Positions 7,305-16,453 are shown, numbered from the stretch's first letter. The stretch is 64,000 nt of DNA from Chloroflexota bacterium (GCA_021787595.1 JAJYLQ010000017.1:1-64000); one strand, 5' to 3'. The notes: a model not told the origin generated them from the letters alone. Numbers and translations: made by a program.

Positions 7305-8123
7305 ATGGATACGCCTCCTGTCCGGCCACGTTCCATTGCATCCCATCACCCGCGCACCAAACCCCTGCACGCGGTCTCGACAACGATGCTGGTGGCTGTC
7401 TTATTGGCGACCATTTTCGTGGCTTGGACTCCCACAAGTTTTTCAACCGCATCTTTTTCCGATAAATTAGCTTTGCTGCTGACGCCGCAGGCACCCAGCA
7501 ACAGCAATCCATCTGGACCGGTTCAACAAGCGATCCGGATCGGGATCGTTTCCGGCCACCGCGGCAACGACTCCGGCGCGGTCTGCGTGGACAGCACCGG
7601 CAAGGTCACGCTGACCGAAGCGGAAGTCAATTACAAGATCGCCACGCTGGTCCAGCAGAAGCTGGTTGCCCAGGGCTACCAGGTAGACTTATTGAATGAG
7701 TTCGACACGCGGCTGAATGGTTATCGCGCGGTCGCCATCGTTTCGATCCATAATGATTCGTGCCAGTTCATCAACGACCAGGCGACGGGTTTCAAAGTCG
7801 CTGCGGCGCTCAACACGCGCGATACGAACCGCGCCAACCGGTTACTGGCCTGCTTGATTGACCGCTATCACGCGGCCACCGGCCTGCCGTTCCACGCGGG
7901 CAGCATCACGCCCGATATGACCAGTTATCACGCCTTCGATGAAATTGATCCCAGCACGGTGGCCGCCATTATCGAAACCGGATTCTTGTATCTCGACCGC
8001 GAAATCCTGACACAGCACACGGACCAGGTCGCGGACGGTGTAGTCAATGGAATCTTATGCTACGTGAATAATGAGAACGTCGAGCCGACTCCCATTCCAA
8101 CGATTTCAACGGCAACCCCATGA
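7305..8123 (+). CDS. N-acetylmuramoyl-L-alanine amidase (Amidase_3)
   Basis: Zinc amidase that cleaves between MurNAc and the stem peptide. 272 aa: cytoplasmic N-terminus, membrane anchor at about residues 27-43, Ser/Pro-rich spacer, then the catalytic domain. Zinc and catalytic residues are visible as His in IVSGHRG, Glu in LTEAEVNY, His in VSIHND and Glu in IIETGFL. The tail is Pro/Thr-rich. The stop overlaps the next start (ATGA at 8120), linking it to the L,D-transpeptidase; together they would cut and cross-link peptidoglycan outside the membrane. Confidence 0.85.
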   Translation: MDTPPVRPRSIASHHPRTKPLHAVSTTMLVAVLLATIFVAWTPTSFSTASFSDKLALLLTPQAPSNSNPSGPVQQAIRIGIVSGHRGNDSGAVCVDSTGKVTLTEAEVNYKIATLVQQKLVAQGYQVDLLNEFDTRLNGYRAVAIVSIHNDSCQFINDQATGFKVAAALNTRDTNRANRLLACLIDRYHAATGLPFHAGSITPDMTSYHAFDEIDPSTVAAIIETGFLYLDREILTQHTDQVADGVVNGILCYVNNENVEPTPIPTISTATP

Positions 8124-9328
8124 ACACGAACTTTAATGATTCGAAGAGCAGCTTTGCTGATGCTAATTTAGCGGTACAAAAAGCTCGCGAGGCGCTGCGG
8201 AATAACAATCGCACCGAAGCGCGGCAATGGGCGGAACGCGCCGCCTCGCTCGCTCCGCAGATGGAAGATCCCTGGCTGATCCTCGCGGCAGTCGCCAGTC
8301 CGCGTGCCAGTGTGGATTACATTCAGCGGGCATTGAGGATCAACCCAAACAGTCCGCGGGCGCGCAAAGGCATGGAATGGGCGATGCAGCGTTTGCGCGA
8401 AGCGCCGCCGTTGGAGAAAAGCCCGCAGCCAGGGGAAGGCATCCATGGCGCCGCGCCGGTTCCGGTCGGGAAAGAAAGCGAAGGCAAAACTCCATCGAAG
8501 CGAAGTCTGTTATTGCCAATCCTGATCGTTGGACTTGGCTGTCTGGTCTGCGCGGCAGCCGCATGGTCGGCCACGACTTCGCCTGCGGTCGCGTCCATTT
8601 TGAGTTTGCAATCTCAGCCTGTCGTCTCGGAACAGACTCATCCACAAAATTTTGCTCAAGTTGCAATTGCAAAACCAACCTATACGCCGCAGTCGCCGCA
8701 GCAAGTCGCGCAGCTGGAAGCAACACCGACGCCGTTCATCCCACCAACGGACTTGCCGACAGATGTCCCCACATTGATTCCAACCGATGTGCCAACGGAC
8801 GCGCCGACCGCAACGCTTGAAGCGCCTCCGGCTGATGCGGCGACCCCAACGGCTGCGCCAACAACGTCCGGCGGGATGACACTCGAATACGTTCCCGATA
8901 CGCCGACCTCGGAGGTTCCAACCAACGCGCCCGCGGCGACCGAGGCTGTTCCTTCACAGCCGGGTGTTGCAAGCGGTCAGCGATGGATTGACGTGAACCT
9001 CACGCAGCAAATGGTGTATGCCTATCAAGGCAACACCGTTGTGAATTCCTTCCTCGTCTCGACCGGCGTATGGCAATACCCAACCGTGACCGGGCGATAT
9101 CACATTTATGTCAAACTGCGTTACACTGATATGGCCGGGCCGGGTTATTATCTGCCGAACGTTCCATATACGATGTATTTTTATCAGGGCTATGGTTTGC
9201 ACGGAACGTACTGGCATCACAACTTCGGCACACCCATGAGTCACGGCTGTGTGAACTTGAGCATCCCCGACGCGGACTGGCTGTATCACTGGGCATCGGT
9301 TGGAACGCTCGTCAACATCCATTATTAG
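8120..9328 (+). CDS. L,D-transpeptidase with TPR-like N-terminus
   Basis: 402 aa. Residues 15-95 form a cytoplasmic TPR-like helical domain (VQKAREALRNNN... RINPNSPRARKG). A membrane segment follows near 130-155, then a Pro/Thr-rich linker (about 190-280) and a C-terminal YkuD domain. The catalytic signature is HGTYWH ... SHGCVNLS with nucleophile Cys377. The enzyme would make 3-3 cross-links or attach proteins to peptidoglycan. The TPR-like part closely resembles the start of the protein at 14853. Overlaps the amidase stop by ATGA. Confidence 0.88.
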   Translation: MNTNFNDSKSSFADANLAVQKAREALRNNNRTEARQWAERAASLAPQMEDPWLILAAVASPRASVDYIQRALRINPNSPRARKGMEWAMQRLREAPPLEKSPQPGEGIHGAAPVPVGKESEGKTPSKRSLLLPILIVGLGCLVCAAAAWSATTSPAVASILSLQSQPVVSEQTHPQNFAQVAIAKPTYTPQSPQQVAQLEATPTPFIPPTDLPTDVPTLIPTDVPTDAPTATLEAPPADAATPTAAPTTSGGMTLEYVPDTPTSEVPTNAPAATEAVPSQPGVASGQRWIDVNLTQQMVYAYQGNTVVNSFLVSTGVWQYPTVTGRYHIYVKLRYTDMAGPGYYLPNVPYTMYFYQGYGLHGTYWHHNFGTPMSHGCVNLSIPDADWLYHWASVGTLVNIHY

Positions 9329-9336
9329 CATAAAGG

Positions 9337-10374
9337 ATGAATGCAAATAATGCCGGGCCTTCGCGGCGCGACTTTCTCAAATTGAGCGGACTGGGGCTTC
9401 TCGGTTTGTCCCTGCCCGGACTTCCGCTCGAACTGTTTTCGCAGGATTTTTTTGATTCCCAACAGGGACGCGTCACAACCCGGCTGATCTGGCTTTATGA
9501 CAAGCCGTCCTTCAAGGCCAATTCGGTAAAGAGGTATTGGCGCGATTCGGTTGTGCCCATCACGGACGTCACCATCAGCGATGACGTGAACGCCTATAAT
9601 CGCGTCTGGTATCAAATTGGGGATGAAGGTTTTGCCTATTCCGGGACGATCCAGCCGGTGCGGACGATTCTCAACACACCTGCGATGAATATTCCAGCGA
9701 ACGGAGTCCTCGGTGAGGTCACGGTTCCGTTTACGGACGCGCACGAGGCTGCCGACTCGAACTCATTGGCAATTTATCGCATGTACTACGAGACCACGCA
9801 TTGGATTTTATCGGCAACGAAATCAGCGGATGGGAATATTTGGTATCAAGTGCTGGACGATAAATGGGACAAGCGTTATTATGCGTTGGGTCAGCATCTG
9901 CGCCTCATCCCGGACGATGAGCTGGCTCCCATTTCAGCGAACATTCCCGATACCCAAAAGCGAATCCAGGTGCAGTTGGACAATCAGCTCGTGTTCGCTT
10001 ATGAAAACGATAACCCGGTTTTCGCGGCGCGCGCTTCGAGCGGCGCGCAGTTCAGCGATGGGACATACACAACTCCGACCGGCTCCTTCATGACGTATCA
10101 CAAACGTCCGACGCGTCACATGGCAACCGGCGACCTTGCCTCCGATGGTTTTGATCTGCCCGGTGTGCCGTGGGTGATGTATATCAATGAAGCCGGTGTT
10201 TCCCTGCATGGAACGTTCTGGCACAACGACTTCGGCCATCCGCACAGCCACGGATGCGTCAATCTCAGCATCGCGTCCGCCAAATGGCTTTTCCGCTGGA
10301 CGACGCCGGTCGTCCCGCCAGGCGACCAGTTTGCGTATGAACGGACCGGAACGCTGGTTGAAATTGTGAAGTAG
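9337..10374 (+). CDS. Tat-exported L,D-transpeptidase
   Basis: 345 aa. It begins with a twin-arginine signal (SRRDFLKLSGLGLLGLSLPG). Two SH3-like beta segments follow (about residues 45-110 and 120-200), then a YkuD domain with HGTFWHND and SHGCVNLS, nucleophile Cys307. Tat export implies folding before transport, which is unusual for this enzyme class. It starts 8 nt after the preceding transpeptidase and is a paralogue of the next gene, with the same domain order and near-identical signal. Confidence 0.88.
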   Translation: MNANNAGPSRRDFLKLSGLGLLGLSLPGLPLELFSQDFFDSQQGRVTTRLIWLYDKPSFKANSVKRYWRDSVVPITDVTISDDVNAYNRVWYQIGDEGFAYSGTIQPVRTILNTPAMNIPANGVLGEVTVPFTDAHEAADSNSLAIYRMYYETTHWILSATKSADGNIWYQVLDDKWDKRYYALGQHLRLIPDDELAPISANIPDTQKRIQVQLDNQLVFAYENDNPVFAARASSGAQFSDGTYTTPTGSFMTYHKRPTRHMATGDLASDGFDLPGVPWVMYINEAGVSLHGTFWHNDFGHPHSHGCVNLSIASAKWLFRWTTPVVPPGDQFAYERTGTLVEIVK

Positions 10375-10379
10375 CTCAT

Positions 10380-10397
10380 GTCATTGCTCGCAATGAC
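10380..10397. repeat. Solo family 2 palindrome
   Basis: GTCATTGCTCGCAATGAC is a perfect inverted repeat with a 2-nt centre. It matches the terminal repeats of the element at 34919-35075 joined end to end, so it looks like a deletion remnant. It lies just after the second transpeptidase stop. Confidence 0.5.
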
Positions 10398-10482
10398 ATC
10401 CTGAAGAAGTGGTAAGAATTGTATTAGACTTGGCATCATCCCATTTATTGAGTTTTACAAATCAGATACAATCCATACCACG

Positions 10483-11514
10483 ATGAACAATTTGCCTTTA
10501 TCCCGCCGCGACTTTCTCAAACTTTCAGGCGCCGGCTTGCTGGGCGCTTTCCTCGCCGAACTGCGACTCGGCCGCGTCTTGGCCGCATCGGCAAAGCAAG
10601 CTCGTACCACCTTGAGCGGACTGAGTTTATACAGCGAACCATCCTACAAATCAAAACAGCTTTACACCTTCAACCGGGACCAGGTTGTGGATGTTCTGGG
10701 CCAAACCACCGGCGATTATGGAAATCCATACAACAACATCTGGTTTCAAATTGATAAAGGCTATGCCTATTCCGGTTTTCTCCAGCCGGTTGAAACCAAT
10801 TATCAAAAGCCGGTCTTCAATATCCCCGCGGCGGGACAACTCGGCGAGATCACTGTTCCGTACAGCGACACGCACGTTGATTCGAGCACGTGGTCCGATC
10901 GCGGTTACCGCGTCTATTACGCGACGACGTATTGGGTTACTGATATTGTGGTCAATCATTACGAAAAAACGATCTGGTACAAAATCTACGACAGCGAAAT
11001 CCACAACTCGCTTTATATCCAGTCATCCGATATGCGCCTCGTGCCGGATAATGAGTTGTCTCCGCTTTCGACCGATATCCCCGCCTCTGACAAACATATT
11101 TATGTGGATGTCGCCACGCAGTCAGTAACCGCATTCGAGGGCGGGAAATCCGTTTTGACGGCGCGCTGCTCCAGCGGCGGCAAGGGCACGCGGACTCCGC
11201 TGGGTGATTTCGCAACATTCCACAAAGGCCCGACCATTCACATGACGAACGATGGCGCGGCCGGCGCGGGTCGCGGTTACGATCTGCCCGGCGTCCCGTG
11301 GGTTTCATTCTTTACCGGCACCGGCGATTCATTCCACGGCACGTACTGGCACAATGATTACGGCGAGCCGCGCAGCCACGGATGCGTGAACCTGCTTCCA
11401 GCCGACGCGAAGTTCATTTATCGCTGGACCACGCCCGAAGTCCCGGTGGATGTTCAATATCTTTACAAACCCGGTGAGGGGACGAACGTCCAGATCGTCT
11501 CATCGAACTCATAG
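10483..11514 (+). CDS. Tat-exported L,D-transpeptidase (paralogue)
   Basis: 343 aa, paralogous to the gene before it. Twin-arginine signal LSRRDFLKLSGAGLLGAFLA, then SH3-like segments (LSLYSEPSYKSKQLYTF and FNIPAAGQLGEITVPYSDTH), then a YkuD domain with HGTYWHNDYG and SHGCVNLL; nucleophile Cys301. The two copies differ mainly in the middle segments, suggesting different wall attachment or substrate preference. It has its own upstream region of about 100 nt containing a solo palindrome, so it may be separately transcribed. Confidence 0.88.
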   Translation: MNNLPLSRRDFLKLSGAGLLGAFLAELRLGRVLAASAKQARTTLSGLSLYSEPSYKSKQLYTFNRDQVVDVLGQTTGDYGNPYNNIWFQIDKGYAYSGFLQPVETNYQKPVFNIPAAGQLGEITVPYSDTHVDSSTWSDRGYRVYYATTYWVTDIVVNHYEKTIWYKIYDSEIHNSLYIQSSDMRLVPDNELSPLSTDIPASDKHIYVDVATQSVTAFEGGKSVLTARCSSGGKGTRTPLGDFATFHKGPTIHMTNDGAAGAGRGYDLPGVPWVSFFTGTGDSFHGTYWHNDYGEPRSHGCVNLLPADAKFIYRWTTPEVPVDVQYLYKPGEGTNVQIVSSNS

Positions 11515-11522
11515 GAATTATC

Positions 11523-11951
11523 ATGCCAAGACAACCTTTATTCGCCGGTCTCGTTGTAGATGAGAATGACCGCGCCGTCACAACGACGACGGTCGGCGAC
11601 GAACCTTTTTACGTGATTGACGATTCGGGTTTCCGCCGTCATATTCCCGCGGCACAAGTGGATCGCCAGGTGTTGTCGCAAATGCAGGAAATGATGAAGG
11701 GCAGCGAAGATTATATTTCCGAGCAGACTGCCAAGATGCTTGGGCAGGAAGACATCTTTACGAAGGCCGCCATCGAGCAGCAACTCAAGAATATGGACCA
11801 GCAGTTCGACGCGTTGATGCAGCAGGGCATCCCGGAGGAAGGGCGCGCCTATCTTGGGATGCTCGGCTTCAAAGTGGTCATCAATTATCACGGCGAAGTG
11901 GTGCGCGTCGAACAACCCTCCGCGCCGGAAGATGAAGGCGGCGAAGAGTGA
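11523..11951 (+). CDS. Conserved hypothetical protein, acidic
   Basis: 142 aa, no signal or membrane segment. I do not recognise the family. The N-terminal part (FAGLVVDENDRAVTTTTVGD, then YVIDDSGFRRHIPAAQVD) looks like a small beta domain. The middle (about 45-105) is helical and Gln/Met-rich, and the tail is acidic. It follows the third transpeptidase by 8 nt with an AGGAATT ribosome site, so it probably belongs to the cell-wall operon and may be a cytoplasmic partner. Confidence 0.65.
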   Translation: MPRQPLFAGLVVDENDRAVTTTTVGDEPFYVIDDSGFRRHIPAAQVDRQVLSQMQEMMKGSEDYISEQTAKMLGQEDIFTKAAIEQQLKNMDQQFDALMQQGIPEEGRAYLGMLGFKVVINYHGEVVRVEQPSAPEDEGGEE

Positions 11952-12033
11952 TATAGTCAGAAGATAAAAGTTGGGAAGTGAGAGGTTCAATCTTCTCACT
12001 TTTTACTTCTTACCTTTTTTCGCAAAAGACAAC

Positions 12034-13254
12034 ATGGAAAACACCGAAACCAAATCCTCGCTTCAAAGCCTGCCGCGCAACATTTGGGCAGTAACGCTCA
12101 CCTCCTTCTTCACCGACATTTCATCGGAGATGATCCTCAATCTCGTTCCGCTGTATCTCGCCAACGTGCTTGGCGTTGGCACGGCCATCATCGGGCTGAT
12201 TGACGGCATCGCCGAAACGACAGCCAGCCTGATGAAAGTCTATGCCGGTTCGCTTTCCGATAAGCTCGGCGGGCGCAAATGGCTGGCGGTTGCGGGATAT
12301 GCGCTCTCGACCATTTCCAAACCATTTCTCTTCATTGCCACTTCGTGGGGATGGGTGCTTGGCGTGCGATTTTCAGACCGCATGGGAAAAGGCATTCGTA
12401 CCGCGCCGCGCGACGCCTTGGTGGCCGACAGCATTGACGAAAAGCAGCGCGGGCTGGCCTTCGGCGTCCACCGCGCTGGAGATACTGCCGGCGCATTCAT
12501 CGGACTTGGGCTGGCCGCGCTGATCGTTTGGCTGATCGAGGCAAACGGCCTCGATCTGACGCGGCATGCCTTTCAGATCGCGGTGTTGATCAGTTTCGTC
12601 CCGGCGGTTCTGGGCGTGGCGGTGTTGATGGCTGGGGCGACGGATGTCCCCATGAAGACAAAGCGCGCTTCGTCCATGCCGTCGCTCGAAGGACTCGACC
12701 GGCGCTTCAAGCTTTTTCTGTTCGTTGTGGTCTTGTTCACGCTGGGCAACTCATCGGATTCCTTCATCATTCTGCTGGGCCAGCACCGCGGTCTGGATGT
12801 CGTCCAGATCATGTTGATGTTAATGACGTTCAGCTTCGTCTATGCCGCGCTTTCCGGCCCGCTTGGGTCGTGGTCGGACAGAATTGGCCGCCGCCGTTTG
12901 ATCATCGGCGGATGGTTCGCGTACGGCCTGGTCTATCTCGGCCTGGCATTGTCCCATGCAGGCTGGCACGTTTGGGTTTTGTATGGGCTGTACGGAATCT
13001 ATTACGCCGCGACGGATGGCGTGGCCCGCGCCCTGGTGGCTGACCTTGTGCCGGACGAACGGCGCGGCACTGCGTACGGACTTTATCATGCCGTCGTTGG
13101 CCTCGCCGCCCTGCCTGCCTCCGTCATCGCAGGCGTGCTGTGGCAGGGCGTCGGCGCGTGGACGGGATTCGGCGCGTCCGCGCCGTTCTATTTCGGCGCG
13201 GCGCTGGCCTTGTTGGCCGGATTCCTGTTCTGGAGATTGGTGCCTGCGAAGTAA
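12034..13254 (+). CDS. MFS transporter
   Basis: Major-facilitator permease of 406 aa with about 12 hydrophobic segments. The loop between segments 2 and 3 carries SLSDKLGGRKWLAVAG and the equivalent loop of the second half SWSDRIGRRRLIIGG, the duplicated MFS signature. RMGKGIRTAPRDALVADS after segment 4 is typical of a bacterial subgroup annotated as drug or sugar-type exporters. The start is set at ATG 12034 (MENTETK); the frame upstream to 11971 has no family sequence. Substrate unknown. Confidence 0.85.
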   Translation: MENTETKSSLQSLPRNIWAVTLTSFFTDISSEMILNLVPLYLANVLGVGTAIIGLIDGIAETTASLMKVYAGSLSDKLGGRKWLAVAGYALSTISKPFLFIATSWGWVLGVRFSDRMGKGIRTAPRDALVADSIDEKQRGLAFGVHRAGDTAGAFIGLGLAALIVWLIEANGLDLTRHAFQIAVLISFVPAVLGVAVLMAGATDVPMKTKRASSMPSLEGLDRRFKLFLFVVVLFTLGNSSDSFIILLGQHRGLDVVQIMLMLMTFSFVYAALSGPLGSWSDRIGRRRLIIGGWFAYGLVYLGLALSHAGWHVWVLYGLYGIYYAATDGVARALVADLVPDERRGTAYGLYHAVVGLAALPASVIAGVLWQGVGAWTGFGASAPFYFGAALALLAGFLFWRLVPAK

Positions 13255-13412
13255 TTCATTGCTGATCGAGCAGGCTCGAGACCAGATGAAGTCGAAGCGT
13301 GGAATGTTTACCTTTCGACTACTGCTTCGACACGGCTTCGCCGGTCAGCGTCCGCCAGGGATGGCGACGAGAGCGCTTATGCAAGAATCTATTTTTAGAA
13401 TTTGGAGGCAGA

Positions 13413-13601
13413 ATGAAAATCGTATTGAACGTGATCGGTGCATTGGTTCTTTTGGCTGGCCTCGTTTGGTTTCTGCAAGGGATCAACGTTTTGCCGGGTA
13501 GTTTTATGACCGGCCAAATTCAATGGGCGATCAACGGCGGAGTTTTGATCGTCGTCGGCGCGGGCTTGTTATGGTTCGCAAATGGGCGCGGAAAGAAATG
13601 A
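13413..13601 (+). CDS. Small two-helix membrane protein
   Basis: 62 aa: helix 1 VLNVIGALVLLAGLVWFL, a short polar loop (PGSFMTGQIQW), helix 2 GGVLIVVGAGLLWFA and a basic tail. A perfect GGAGG lies 7 nt before ATG 13413, which decides against the longer frame from 13299. It resembles small proteins of unknown role common in soil bacteria. The stop overlaps the next gene by ATGA. Confidence 0.75.
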   Translation: MKIVLNVIGALVLLAGLVWFLQGINVLPGSFMTGQIQWAINGGVLIVVGAGLLWFANGRGKK

Positions 13602-13870
13602 TCTCCCGATTCAAAACGCTGGATGAATTCTATAAGGCAGTAGACGCTCTGATCGAGAAGTTGAAAGCGGGCGGCTTCGCTCAGGACGCGCGCAAGCTGG
13701 ACGATCTTATGTATCACACCGCGTGGACGACCGGATCGGAATTGCTCGGCGAGCTTTCGTTTGCACTGGGAAATATGAAAGGCAAACATTCCATGGAACT
13801 CGACAATGAGATCAGCGAATGTTTGGAATTCACTGTCCATCATCGCAGGATTTTGGGACTCGATAAATGA
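13598..13870 (+). CDS. Hypothetical helical protein
   Basis: 90 aa, soluble, mostly helical (DEFYKAVDALIEKLKAGG, then ELLGELSFALGNMKG). I do not recognise a named family. The start at 13598 uses the ATGA overlap with the membrane protein upstream, and its stop overlaps the SDR start in the same way, so it is embedded in a tight operon. Confidence 0.7.
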   Translation: MISRFKTLDEFYKAVDALIEKLKAGGFAQDARKLDDLMYHTAWTTGSELLGELSFALGNMKGKHSMELDNEISECLEFTVHHRRILGLDK

Positions 13871-14724
13871 AAACCATGAAGAACAAACGTGTTGTGATCA
13901 CCGGCCCGACTTCCGGAATTGGGAAGGAGATCGCCATTGGGTTGGCCGCTCTTGGTGCTGAACTGATTCTCGCCTGCCGCGATATCGAAAAGGGCAGGCA
14001 GGCCGCCGCAGAAATCGCAAAACGAACCGGCTCCTCGAATGCGGTCGTTATGCACATTGATACATCCAGCCAGCAATCCATCCGGGACTTTGCGCGGGAA
14101 TTCCGTCGAAAGTATCGCCGCCTCGACGCGCTCATCAACAATGCTGGGGGCAACCGCGGCACGCTGCCAAAAGTCAGCAGCGCGGACGGCATCGAGCTGA
14201 CTTTTGCCACGAATGTGCTCGGCTATTTTTTGCTCACACAGGAGCTTCTCGACCTGCTTGAGAAAAGCACACCCGCGCGTATCGTCAATGTGGCGTCAAC
14301 GTATGCCAGCGATCTCGATTTGGACGATCTCCAATTCGAGCGCAGACCATTCGAAAGTTTCAAAGTCTACGCCCAATCCAAGGCCTGTAACCGGATGCTG
14401 ACCTGGGCATTGGCGCGGCGCCTGGATGGAAGCGGTGTGACCGCCAATGCCATGGCGCCCGGCTTGATCGCGGAGACCGGTCTGTACCGCAACGCTCCCG
14501 CGGAACTCGTGGGCCGGCTCCGTCAATATGGCGCAGGGCGGACAAGCGCGGAGGGCGCGGATACGGCCGTCTGGCTTGCAAGCTCTCCCGAAGTGGAAGG
14601 TGTCAGCGGCAAGTTCTTCGAAGACCGCAGGGTAATCCGCTGCGAATTCAGGAACAGGAAAGCCGAAGAAAAACTATGGGGCATTTGCGAGGAGTTGGTA
14701 CGGCAGAAACCGTCGCAAAAATAG
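13867..14724 (+). CDS. Short-chain dehydrogenase/reductase
   Basis: NAD(P)-dependent oxidoreductase of 285 aa, retinol-dehydrogenase-like group. Cofactor motif TGPTSGIG (residues 12-19), structural NNAG, catalytic Ser in NVASTYAS and YAQSK supplying Tyr and Lys. ACRDIEKG after the second strand suggests NADP preference. Substrate cannot be told from sequence. Last gene of the three-gene ATGA-coupled cluster. Confidence 0.88.
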   Translation: MKTMKNKRVVITGPTSGIGKEIAIGLAALGAELILACRDIEKGRQAAAEIAKRTGSSNAVVMHIDTSSQQSIRDFAREFRRKYRRLDALINNAGGNRGTLPKVSSADGIELTFATNVLGYFLLTQELLDLLEKSTPARIVNVASTYASDLDLDDLQFERRPFESFKVYAQSKACNRMLTWALARRLDGSGVTANAMAPGLIAETGLYRNAPAELVGRLRQYGAGRTSAEGADTAVWLASSPEVEGVSGKFFEDRRVIRCEFRNRKAEEKLWGICEELVRQKPSQK

Positions 14725-14852
14725 ACGGATATTGAACTCACGCGAGGAATTCGGGAATATAATCGGGAAGCATAGGAAAGGGCTTTACAACCATCGATCC
14801 TTCTGATGCTCTTCGAGTAGCTCGTGAGGCCATCCAAGATCGGAACATCCCT

Positions 14853-15734
14853 TTGGCCCGCCAGCTTCTGCAGCAAGTTATCGAAGCTGACCCAGGGAAT
14901 GAGACGGCGTGGTATCTTTACGCGCACGCCGCGGAAAATCGTCCAACGGCCATCTATTGTCTCGAGAAGACGTTGGAGATAAACGCGTCCAATGAGCGGG
15001 CGCGCCAGGAATTGGGACAATTGCAAAATGAATTGCAGGGCGGCAACCCTCAGCCAGACTTAAATCGATCTCCTACGCCGCTTCCCGCGAGTCAGCCTTC
15101 GCTCAAAAGAACGGATGCTGCAATGCCCAAGCCAAAAAGGCTCGATCAAAGATATATCATCTGGGGCCTGGCAGCCGGGATTGGCATCTTGTTCTTTTGT
15201 GGGTTGGCAGGATTGTTTGTCATTGTGCAGCAATTCCAATTAACGGGACAAGTCGCCACTACAACATATTCCTCCGCCATCCCCACATTGACGCCGCTGC
15301 CGCAAATCGCAGGCGCCTCCACGCAGGATTCCAATTGCGCTTGCGACGCGGCCATCGCCTATTTGAACCGGACCGCACAGAGATATCGGGCATTGAATGA
15401 TGATCTCACTGCCGTCGAGCGGGCAGTGCAGAATCAAACCATCACTCAACTGGATTTTGCTTTATTGAGCGGAAAAGCCAGGACACTTTATCACGATCAG
15501 CTTGCAGAGATTCCGCCTCCATGCCTGCAATCCTTCCAGAGCAAGACGATCTCGATGATGTGGAATTGGCAGCAGTCCATGGAATACCTCGCGGGGGGCC
15601 AATACAACACCGCCGAAGTTTTTATTCAGGGATTTATCGATCAGGTGACTGCCCTTGAAGACGAGGGCAAAAAGATGCGGGGATTGCTCCAAGGCTGTCC
15701 CGGAAACAACCCCGGGCCAGATTCGACCTTCTAG
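14853..15734 (+). CDS. TPR-like membrane protein
   Basis: At least 293 aa. A TPR-like N-terminus (LARQLLQQVIEADPGNETAW, INASNERARQELGQL) is followed by a Pro-rich linker, one membrane segment (about 107-130 in this numbering), and an external domain of unknown type containing NCACDAAIAYL. The conventional start is TTG 14853, but the same frame is open back to 14757 and encodes TIDPSDALRVAREAIQDRN, clearly the missing first TPR helix when compared with the protein at 8120. No ATG, GTG or TTG exists in that stretch. An ATC at 14793, 11 nt after GGAAAGG, is the best in-frame candidate start. Confidence 0.7.
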   Translation: MARQLLQQVIEADPGNETAWYLYAHAAENRPTAIYCLEKTLEINASNERARQELGQLQNELQGGNPQPDLNRSPTPLPASQPSLKRTDAAMPKPKRLDQRYIIWGLAAGIGILFFCGLAGLFVIVQQFQLTGQVATTTYSSAIPTLTPLPQIAGASTQDSNCACDAAIAYLNRTAQRYRALNDDLTAVERAVQNQTITQLDFALLSGKARTLYHDQLAEIPPPCLQSFQSKTISMMWNWQQSMEYLAGGQYNTAEVFIQGFIDQVTALEDEGKKMRGLLQGCPGNNPGPDSTF

Positions 15735-15834
15735 ACATTTGCGTCCCTGAAGTTGCCTTTCCTCCGCCGGAACCTTGTAATGGAAGTCGCCGTATAATAC
15801 CTGTAACCGCAAGAACCATCAGTAAGGAAATAAT

Positions 15835-16239
15835 ATGCGCAGATATAACAGATATGGATATGGTCCAAGATTTGCCCGCCCGTGGCGGCCCTTCCACGGC
15901 GCCATTTGGTTGATCGGCCTCGGCCTCCTGTTTTTCTTCGGGCACTTTTGGCCGGGCATTTTGCTGCTGATTGGCTTGAGCATGATCCTCGAAGCGGTCT
16001 TTCGCGGATCTGCATCGCAGGGACCGCAGAATCCGCCGCCCGGGCCCATGCCCGTTCCGCCTCCCGCCGCGCCGACAGCGGCTCCCGCGCCCGTTGCGCC
16101 GGTTCACCGTGTAGATTTGCTTCCCGCCGTCTGTCCGCGCTGCGGCGGGCCAATCCGCTCCTACGAAGTCAGGTGGACAGGCGCTCAATCAGCGGCCTGC
16201 CCGTATTGCGGCTCGAACCTGCCGATGAAGAAGCAATGA
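15835..16239 (+). CDS. Membrane protein with C-terminal zinc ribbon
   Basis: 134 aa. An Arg/Tyr-rich N-terminus is followed by one or two hydrophobic segments (WLIGLGLLFFFGHFWPGILL), a Pro/Ala-rich linker and a zinc ribbon with CPRCGG and CPYCGS (four Cys, residues about 101-126). The membrane part resembles LiaF-type transmembrane modules. ATG 15835 is preceded by AAGGAAATAAT. A TATAAT at 15793-15798 suggests its own promoter, though no good -35 is seen. Role unknown. Confidence 0.75.
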   Translation: MRRYNRYGYGPRFARPWRPFHGAIWLIGLGLLFFFGHFWPGILLLIGLSMILEAVFRGSASQGPQNPPPGPMPVPPPAAPTAAPAPVAPVHRVDLLPAVCPRCGGPIRSYEVRWTGAQSAACPYCGSNLPMKKQ

Positions 16240-16242
16240 AGG

Positions 16243-16434
16243 TTACTTGAAGTTGCCGCAGCGCGCGGTCGGAATCGCTCAGCGGAATCTCCGCCTTCAT
16301 CTTGGCGATATTTTCGGTGAGTGAAAATCATTGGCGTCGAAGAAATCCCAATTCAATTTATCCGCAAGCAAGCGCGCGACGGCGCTTTTGCCGCAGCCCG
16401 CGACGCCCATGAGGATAAAGCCGTTGATGGTCAT
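16243..16434 (-). pseudogene. gntK: Gluconokinase fragment, frameshifted and truncated
   Basis: Reading from ATG 16434 the minus strand gives MTINGFILMGVAGCGKSAVA (Walker A GVAGCGKS), then DFFDANDFHSP. A one-base deletion near 16311-16316 shifts the frame, after which ENIAKMKAEIPLSDSDRA can be read in the next frame. Homology then ends next to the zinc-ribbon gene. This is the N-terminal third of a gluconate kinase, too broken for an ordinary gene call. Confidence 0.7.
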
Positions 16435-16453
16435 TGGATAATGTTACGCTAAC

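Noticed and set aside
8680..8925. Minus-strand frame of Val/Gly/Ser repeats (81 codons)
   Set aside because: It is the antisense of the Pro/Thr-rich linker of the L,D-transpeptidase; low-complexity GC-rich sequence opens the opposite frame by chance.
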